DNA of 30,254 nucleotides. Origin: CAZNDN01 sp964571815 (GTDB lineage: Bacteria; Fibrobacterota; Chitinivibrionia; Chitinivibrionales; WJKA01). A program made the translations under genes and the position numbers. The notes below the pieces were generated by a model that had not been told where the DNA came from, did not search any database, and worked only from the letters and a program-made list of their open reading frames with translations. The stretch spans positions 1-30,254 of the forward strand of contig CAZNDN010000038.1 of assembly GCA_964571815.1 (NCBI GenBank), in the 5' to 3' direction. This document shows positions 23,672-30,254 of the stretch, one piece after another; within the stretch, counting starts at the first letter, position 1, and each line of letters starts with the position of its first letter.

Positions 23672-25038
23672 TCAGCGCCACATGAGGTCGGCCAGGTCGG
23701 CCACGTTGCGACAGGTGACGACCGCGAGCCCTTCGGTGGGCGCTCGGCGGCTTTTTCCGGTTCGCGAAGGTCCCACCACACATGTCGTGAACCCCAGTCG
23801 CGCCAGTTCCCCGAGTCGAATGTCGGTGCGACTGACCCGCCGCACTTCGCCGCTGAGTCCCAGCTCTCCCAGAAATGCCGTACCCGTTGCCGCGGGCCGA
23901 TTGCGGAAAGAGGAAAGAACGGCCGCGACAATGCCAAGGTCGGCCGCCGGCTCGTCGACGCGCAGCCCGCCCGCGATGTTGAAGAAAATATCGTGGTCTC
24001 CCAGCGACACCCCGCCATAGCGCTCAAGAACGGCAAGAAGCAGGGAAAGCTTCCTGGGGTTGATGCCCGAGGCGACACGCTGCGGCAATCCAAAGTGGGA
24101 GGGGTTGACCAGGGCCTGAAGTTCCACGACCAGCACCCGGGTTCCTTCCAGCACAGGGACCGTGGCCGTTCCCGGCTGGGGCCGTGCGTGGTTGAGCATG
24201 AAGAACTCGGAGGGGTTGGTTACTTCGCGCAACCCCGAATCGGACATGGAGAGGACCGTGATTTCACCTGAGGGGCCGAAGCGATTTTTTACGGCTCGAA
24301 GGAGGCGGTACTGGTATTGCGACTGGCCTTCGAAGTAGAGGACCGTGTCGACCATGTGCTCCAGGAGTCGTGGTCCGGCGATGGTGCCCTCCTTGGTTAC
24401 GTGGCCCACCAGAAAGATCGCCGTGCCGTGCTCGTTGGCATATCGTACCAGCATTGCGGCGCATTCACGAACCTGCGATACGCTGCCCGGAGCGCTCTCC
24501 AGCCCGTCGGAGTACATCGACTGGATCGAGTCAACCACCGCAAGGGCGGGTTTTCGTGACTGAAGGTGTTCCAACACGGCTTCGACACGCGTTTCGGTGA
24601 GCATCCCCACCGCTGTATCACCGAGCCCGAGTCGGTTTGCCCGCACCAGCGTCTGATCCAGAGACTCTTCGCCCGAGGCGTAGAGGACGCGCCCCGGCTC
24701 CCGCGCCATTTTCGCACAGATTTGCAGCAGCAGGGTCGACTTGCCGATGCCGGGCTCACCACCCAGGAGGATCATCGCCCCCGCCACGACACCCCCGCCG
24801 AGAACACGGTCAACTTCGGCATACCCCGTTGAGAATCGTGAGGCGGCCCGCGGACGGGCCGCGGAAAGCAGTGTTACTTCGGAGGGTTGAACAGGAGTCT
24901 TGCCGCGGGTCGGCGCCCGGCGGGGAACCCGGAGTTCGGTAATCGTATTCCACGAACCGCAGGCGGTGCATCGTCCCTGCCATTTGGGAAAGTCCTGTCC
25001 GCACGAGCCGCATACGAAGGCGGTCCCGGTCTTTGCAC

Positions 25039-25042
<4 letters not shown>
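23672..25042 (-). CDS. radA: DNA repair protein RadA
   Basis: RadA (Sms) is a RecA-like ATPase that helps branch migration in recombination. The 456-residue protein has the N-terminal zinc finger (C11, C14, C25, C28), Walker A GEPGIGKST (95-103), Walker B region ALAVVDSIQ, the RadA-specific KNRFG (252-256) and a C-terminal Lon-like domain (INPRKLSLLLAVLERYGG, LGDHDIFFNIAGGLRVDEPAADLGI, LGELGLSGEVRRV). All key residues are present. It starts inside the mlaF stop (ATGA, 4-nt overlap), so it is translated from the long rpoZ-coaBC-dnaB run. Confidence 0.96.
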
Positions 25043-25973
<931 letters not shown>

Positions 25974-25980
<7 letters not shown>

Positions 25981-26768
25981 ATCAGCGAAGCAATGATGAA
26001 ATCCACAATCAGAATGAGCACCGCGGCGGTCATGACCGAACGCGTTGTCGCGTTCCCCACGCCTTCCGCACCGCCCTTCACTTCATACCCAAAATACGAT
26101 CCGGTAAGCGCAATGATAGCACCGAAAATCATCGACTTGAGCAATCCCGTGAACAAATCGATCGGATTGAAGAAGAGCTTCAGTCCGGTCATGTATACAT
26201 ACGGGGTAACGTCGAGCCCCACCATTACCGTTACGATCGAACCCAGCACCGCCAGCAGCTCGCTCCAGATTACCAGTACCGGCGCCATAATGATGCAGGC
26301 GATGGTCTTGGGCACCACGAGATAGCGGATGGGGTCCAGATCGAGAATGTTCATCGCATCTATTTGCTCGGTGGATCGCATGCTCCCGATTTCGGCCGCA
26401 ATGGCTGTGGCGACACGGCCGGAAAACACCAGGCTGGTAACCACGGGGCCCAGCTCGTTGATTATCGACTTGCAGACCGCTACCCCCAGATACTTCGAAG
26501 GAACGAGATTTCTGAACTGGTATTCCGCCTGTATCACTGTTTCCGCACCCAGAAAGATCGCGGTTACCGACACGAGGGGGATCGATTCGATGCCGATGGT
26601 GTACATTTGCTCGACGGACAGCGACACGTTCTTGAACATGAGCGGCAGCCGAAGCGTTGTTTTCCACACCAGCCCGGCACAGCCGGCGGTGCCGCGAAGA
26701 AAGCCGGCAAGCTTCTCCAGCGAGAGAAAGGCCAATTGTCCAAACCAGGCCAGGATTTTCAGCGGCAC
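25974..26768 (-). CDS. mlaE: MlaE-like ABC transporter permease
   Basis: The membrane subunit partner of MlaF. The 264-residue protein has five or so hydrophobic segments and the family signature ELGPVVTSLVFSGRVATAIAAEIGSMRSTEQIDAM (about 106-141), followed by a second conserved stretch SYFGYEVKGGAEGVGNATTRSVM near the C-terminus. It starts with GTG 26768, 2 nt after the dnaB stop, with GGGG about 8 nt upstream. Translation is therefore coupled to dnaB and mlaF. Placing an envelope lipid transporter between replication and repair genes is unusual in well-studied species. Confidence 0.93.
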
Positions 26769-26770
26769 CG

Positions 26771-28153
26771 TTAGAACCCCAGGTCGTCGACTTTGAATTC
26801 GGCAAGATTCTCAAACCGGGCGAAGTCTTCGACAAAGGCAACCTCAACCTTGCCGGTGGGACCGTTTCGCTGTTTGCCCACAATGATCTCGGCGATGCCC
26901 TTGCGCGACTCGTCTATGTCAGGATTGTACCGTGATTCCCTGAAAATGAAAAGCACAACGTCGGCATCCTGCTCGATTGCGCCCGACTCCCGGAGATCGG
27001 AAAGCTGGGGCCGATGATCGCCCCCTCTCTGTTCCACGGCCCGGGAGAGCTGCGAAAGAGCAACTACCGGGACGTCCAACTCCTTAGCTATTCCCTTGAG
27101 TGCCCGCGAGATCTGCGAGATCTCCTGCTGCCGGTTTTCGATGTTTCCGGGACTGCCCATGAGCTGGAGATAGTCAACCGCTATGAGATCGAGTCCCTGC
27201 TGCGCTTTCAGCCTTCGTGCCTTGGCCCGCAGCTCAAGCACCGTGATTGCCGGTGTGTCGTCGATGAATATATTCGCCTCCGACAGCGGGCCGGCCGCCA
27301 GAGAGAGCTTGGGATAGTCTCGTTTGGGAAGGCGTCCGCTGCGCAGTGCATGCATGTTCACCTTGGCTTCGGAGCACAGCAGCCGCTGTGCGATCTGTGA
27401 CTTGGACATTTCCAGGGAGAATATCGCCGTCGCAACGGTCTTTTCCGACCGCACGGTCGCGTTCATGAGGACCGACAGCGCGAAGGCGGTCTTGCCCATA
27501 CTGGGTCGGCCCGCAACAATAATGAGGTCTCCCTTCTGAAAGCCCGACATCATCTCGTCAAGCTTCGTGAACCCGCTTCGGATCCCCTGGATGCCTCCTT
27601 CTCTGGCGTATCGCTCGATATCCTGAAACGTCGTCTGCAGGAGGTTGTGAATGGACTCGAAGCCCCCTTTGATCCGGGCTTCGGAAATGGAGAAGATTTT
27701 CGACTCGGCTCTATCGAGCACTTCCTGGGCATCGTTTGCGGACTCAAAGCATTCGGAGGTGATTTCGCCGGAGGTGGTGATCAGTTGGCGCAGAGTCGCC
27801 TTCTCGACCAGGATTCGGACGTGATGCTCGATATTGGCGGAAGTCGCTACACTTTCCACCAGTTCACTGAGGTAGGGCTCCGCGCCGACGGATTCGAGCC
27901 ACTCCCGCTTGCGAAGCTCTTCGGCCAGCGTCACGATATCTATCGGTACATCTTTGCCGAACAGGGTGCTCATGCAGATGAAGATGCGGCGATTGGCAGA
28001 GGAGTAGAAGCACTCCTCCGACAGGAGTTCTATTCCCCGGGCCACGGCCCCGGGGTCGATAAGCATCGATCCGATGACGGCCCGCTCTACCTCCATTGCC
28101 TGGGGAGGGACACGAACCGAGAGGTCTTGCGTAGTTGGGGGGTTACGTGCCAT
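26771..28153 (-). CDS. dnaB: Replicative DNA helicase DnaB
   Basis: The hexameric helicase of the replication fork. The 460-residue protein has the N-terminal primase-binding domain (VPPQAMEVERAVIGSMLIDPGA, FYSSANRRIF), the linker helix, and a RecA-like domain with Walker A GRPSMGKT (215-222), SLEMSK, the Walker B strand LDLIAVDYLQLM, VVALSQLSRAVEQR with the arginine finger region, and LRESGAIEQDADVV. Length and order are standard and no intein is present. Its ATG lies 11 nt inside the 3' end of the UDG gene; mlaE starts 2 nt after its stop. Confidence 0.97.
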   Translation of the reverse strand: MARNPPTTQDLSVRVPPQAMEVERAVIGSMLIDPGAVARGIELLSEECFYSSANRRIFICMSTLFGKDVPIDIVTLAEELRKREWLESVGAEPYLSELVESVATSANIEHHVRILVEKATLRQLITTSGEITSECFESANDAQEVLDRAESKIFSISEARIKGGFESIHNLLQTTFQDIERYAREGGIQGIRSGFTKLDEMMSGFQKGDLIIVAGRPSMGKTAFALSVLMNATVRSEKTVATAIFSLEMSKSQIAQRLLCSEAKVNMHALRSGRLPKRDYPKLSLAAGPLSEANIFIDDTPAITVLELRAKARRLKAQQGLDLIAVDYLQLMGSPGNIENRQQEISQISRALKGIAKELDVPVVALSQLSRAVEQRGGDHRPQLSDLRESGAIEQDADVVLFIFRESRYNPDIDESRKGIAEIIVGKQRNGPTGKVEVAFVEDFARFENLAEFKVDDLGF

Positions 28154-28877
28154 TGTGTTCCCGTCCTGCCAGCAGTTTCTCTACTTTCTGGAGGTCTTCC
28201 CACGCCGGCCGCTTCAGATCGGCGTTTCGCAGAAGCGCTGCCGGATGGTAGGTTACCACCACCGGAATTCCTTCGTACGAATGAATTTCTCCTCGCAGTC
28301 TGCCGATGCCTGCCGGAGTGTTCAACACTGCCTGCGCGGCGCTTCTTCCCAGCAGAAGCAGCATGTCGGGTGAGATAATCTCAATCTGTTGTTTGAGCAG
28401 GGGGATGCACGCCCGGATTTCCTCGGAATTGGGGCTGCGATTTCCGGGTGGACGGCATTTCAGGACGTTGCCGATAAACGTGTCCGCTTTGCGGTCAAGC
28501 TTGATCGCTCGCAGCATTTTCGTGAGCAGTTCTCCGGCGGCGCCGACAAACGGAAGCCCGCGCCGGTCTTCCTCGGCACCCGGCGCCTCCCCGATCACCA
28601 TCAGGCGGGCATGGACATTTCCCGCGCCGAACACGAGTTTCCCCCGTGAAGCGGCAAGCGGGCAGTTGTGGCAGTCACGGCAGGCGTGGAAGAGCGCGGC
28701 CATCCGCGCCCGGGCGTCTTCCTCTTCTTCGCGAGGGGGCTCCCGCCTGTCCGCATCCGGGACGCCCTCACGCACGAGGCTTGAGCAGTCAAGACCGCGG
28801 GAAAAGTAGTAATCCGGTGTTCCCAGCTCGAGCTGCTGTCTGAGGTAGGTAGCGAAAAGCTGTTGAAGCTCAAACAT
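28143..28877 (-). CDS. Type 4 uracil-DNA glycosylase (4Fe-4S)
   Basis: Removes uracil from DNA at the start of base excision repair. With ATG 28877 the protein has 244 residues. The first 60 residues are a helical N-terminal extension. Then come the iron-sulfur ligands C69 and C72 (CHNC), the uracil-pocket GEAPGAEED (96-104), FVGAAG, NVLKCRPPGNR with C141, C157, and the C-terminal HPAALLRN. The motifs define family 4 UDG. The ATG overlaps the coaBC stop by 8 nt, so the start is set by coupling; a longer frame to 28973 lies inside coaBC and is rejected. It overlaps dnaB by 11 nt. Confidence 0.92.
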   Translation of the reverse strand: MFELQQLFATYLRQQLELGTPDYYFSRGLDCSSLVREGVPDADRREPPREEEEDARARMAALFHACRDCHNCPLAASRGKLVFGAGNVHARLMVIGEAPGAEEDRRGLPFVGAAGELLTKMLRAIKLDRKADTFIGNVLKCRPPGNRSPNSEEIRACIPLLKQQIEIISPDMLLLLGRSAAQAVLNTPAGIGRLRGEIHSYEGIPVVVTYHPAALLRNADLKRPAWEDLQKVEKLLAGREHNGT

Positions 28878-30087
28878 CCGGCGGCCCCGACTGCCGAGCG
28901 ACACGAAGAAGGATTTCCCGGGCGGCCCGGCGCTTGTCCATAGGCTCAAGTCGCGTCGAGGCGCCGTCGGCATATAAAATAGTCACCTGCGTGTCGTCCC
29001 GCTCAAGCGCCCCCTCGACACTGTTGCATATCATCATGTCGCACCCCTTTCGGCGCATTTTTTCCCGCGCCCGCTCAAGGTCGCCTGAGGATTCAAGGGC
29101 GAAGCCCACCAGAAAGCGCCCTTCTTTGCGCTCTCCCAGAAGTGCGAGGATGTCCGGGTTGGCAATCAGCCGAAGGGTCAGGGTAGCAGAGGGGTCGCGA
29201 CGAATCTTTTCGTCGGCGGGATCTTTCGGGCGGTAGTCGGCCACGGCCGCGGCCATGAGGCAGTACTGATGAGAAGGGAATTCCTTCAGCAATGCGTCCT
29301 TCATTTCCCGCGCCGTGGCTACCCGTACCAGGCGGACCCCGGGTGGGGGAGGTGCAATCGAGTGCCCGCTGACCAGGGTTACTTCGGCCCCCATGGCACC
29401 GGCCGCCTCGGCCAGTGCGGCGCCCATTCTTCCCGAAGACCGGTTTGTAAGCATGCGTACCGGGTCGATCGGTTCGACAGTCGGTCCGGAAGAGATGAGA
29501 ATTCGTTTCCCCTGGAAGGGCCCCCGCGGGACTCCGTCTCGAAGCTCTTCGACAATTGCCTCGGGAGAAAGCATCCTTCCCGGCCCAGCGTCGCCGCAGG
29601 CCAGTTCGCCTTCCTCCACGGGGAGAACACGTACGCCGCGTTGTCGCAGGACATCGATGTGATACCGAGTGGCTGGATGCAACCACATCGCCGTATTCAT
29701 GGCGGGAGCCACTACCAGTGTCGATGGGTCAAAACACAATGCGGTAGTGGTCAGGAGATTGTCGGCGATTCCCAGGGAGAATTTGGCGAGCGTATTTGCC
29801 GTGGCGGGACATACGAGAAACATGTCTCCCCATTGCCCCAGGCCGACATGCTCAACTCGCTCGGGTGGTGAATCTCCCGCACGGGTATTCCCCGGCATTC
29901 GATCCAGGTATACCGGGTAACCGGAGACGGTTCGGAGGGCCTCGATGCCGACAAATTCGCGGGCGTAAGGGGTCAGCACGACCCTGATGTCCGAGCCTCC
30001 CTTGCGAAGAAGGCGCACGAGATGAGGAATTTTGTATGCGGCGATGCCGCCGCATACACCAAGGACAATTCGGCCCGGCAGACGCAC
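28870..30087 (-). CDS. coaBC: Bifunctional phosphopantothenoylcysteine decarboxylase/synthetase CoaBC
   Basis: Two successive steps of coenzyme A synthesis. The 405-residue protein has the flavin-binding CoaC part (IVLGVCGGIAAYK, TPYAREFVG, PATANTLAKFSLGIADNLL, PAMNTAMW with the catalytic-site Asn, and the active Cys in ELACGDAGPGRM) and the CoaB part (ILISSGPTVEPIDPVR, NRSSGRMG, LMAAAVADYRP, GFALES). Length is usual. It begins with GTG 30087, 2 nt after the rpoZ stop, so it is coupled to rpoZ, and ends 8 nt inside the UDG gene. Confidence 0.96.
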   Translation of the reverse strand: MRLPGRIVLGVCGGIAAYKIPHLVRLLRKGGSDIRVVLTPYAREFVGIEALRTVSGYPVYLDRMPGNTRAGDSPPERVEHVGLGQWGDMFLVCPATANTLAKFSLGIADNLLTTTALCFDPSTLVVAPAMNTAMWLHPATRYHIDVLRQRGVRVLPVEEGELACGDAGPGRMLSPEAIVEELRDGVPRGPFQGKRILISSGPTVEPIDPVRMLTNRSSGRMGAALAEAAGAMGAEVTLVSGHSIAPPPPGVRLVRVATAREMKDALLKEFPSHQYCLMAAAVADYRPKDPADEKIRRDPSATLTLRLIANPDILALLGERKEGRFLVGFALESSGDLERAREKMRRKGCDMMICNSVEGALERDDTQVTILYADGASTRLEPMDKRRAAREILLRVARQSGPPDV

Positions 30088-30089
30088 TG

Positions 30090-30254
30090 CTACTCTTCAA
30101 GCCCGCTTTCACCGGCCACGACAACCCGTCCCTCAAACAGCTTCCGGAGAGCGATACTGGTGGGTTTGTTTGCTTCATTCTTGAGGATACCCAGACGCAT
30201 CTGGTCGTTAATGAAGCGCGCTTCCTGCGAAGCCATGAGAACGGCTTTGTACCG
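30090..30254 (-). CDS. rpoZ: RNA polymerase omega subunit, C-terminal part, cut by window edge
   Basis: The last 54 residues of a short protein are visible, ending at TAG 30092-30090. The pattern RYKAVLMASQEARFIND, then KPTSIALRKLFEGRVV and an acidic tail, fits the omega subunit that stabilises RNA polymerase (NRYELVLVAAKRAR... and KPVTIALREI in relatives). The N-terminus lies beyond the window. It sits directly before coaBC, as in many bacteria, which supports the call. Confidence 0.82.
   Translation of the reverse strand, partial: RYKAVLMASQEARFINDQMRLGILKNEANKPTSIALRKLFEGRVVVAGESGLEE

Overview
This is a GC-rich bacterial chromosome segment, densely coded, from a Gram-negative (diderm) organism. 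It encodes LPS export (LptF/LptG), BamD- and YbgF-like envelope TPR proteins, an MlaE/MlaF lipid transporter and type VI secretion system (T6SS) tube and sheath parts. One 100-base run of N (6181-6280) shows this is a scaffold from a draft or metagenome assembly, so the order across that gap is not proven. I cannot assign a phylum. The gene mix (lamin-tail lipoprotein, fused LptF-LptG, FlgT-like protein, a small zinc-ribbon protein after nadD, a 24-bp tandem repeat of a kind common in environmental genomes) fits a poorly cultured diderm lineage better than a familiar proteobacterium, but that is inference.

Left part (1-6153, all genes on the minus strand): the 5' part of an ATP sulfurylase gene cut by the window edge, a possible 50-codon gene overlapping its start, a MarR-type EPS-associated regulator with a clear promoter and operator-like dyad, a membrane family-2 glycosyltransferase, recG, and a lipoprotein with a lamin-tail domain. 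The regulator, glycosyltransferase and sulfate-activation gene may belong to one exopolysaccharide theme.

Secretion part (6281-13411): tssA, tssB, tssC and hcp on the minus strand face a divergent clpB-type AAA+ disaggregase on the plus strand. The intergenic region holds a near-consensus sigma-54 promoter reading into clpB and a sigma-70-like promoter reading into tssA. The tssA frame has no normal start codon where the conserved domain begins; an ATT codon with a good Shine-Dalgarno is the best-placed start. No baseplate, membrane-complex or spike genes are visible.

Envelope part (13504-21010): ybgF-like lipoprotein, bamD-like protein, nadD and a zinc-ribbon protein on the minus strand, then a divergent plus-strand unit: a single 856-residue LptF-LptG fusion, a stand-alone receiver protein and a GAF-GGDEF diguanylate cyclase.

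Right part (21072-30254, minus strand): a tightly interlocked run rpoZ (partial) - coaBC - type 4 uracil-DNA glycosylase - dnaB - mlaE - mlaF - radA, with junctions of 2 nt or overlaps; then a FlgT-like secreted protein with its own promoter, four tandem copies of a 24-bp repeat, and ispG. No rRNA, tRNA, IS element or CRISPR array was recognised.
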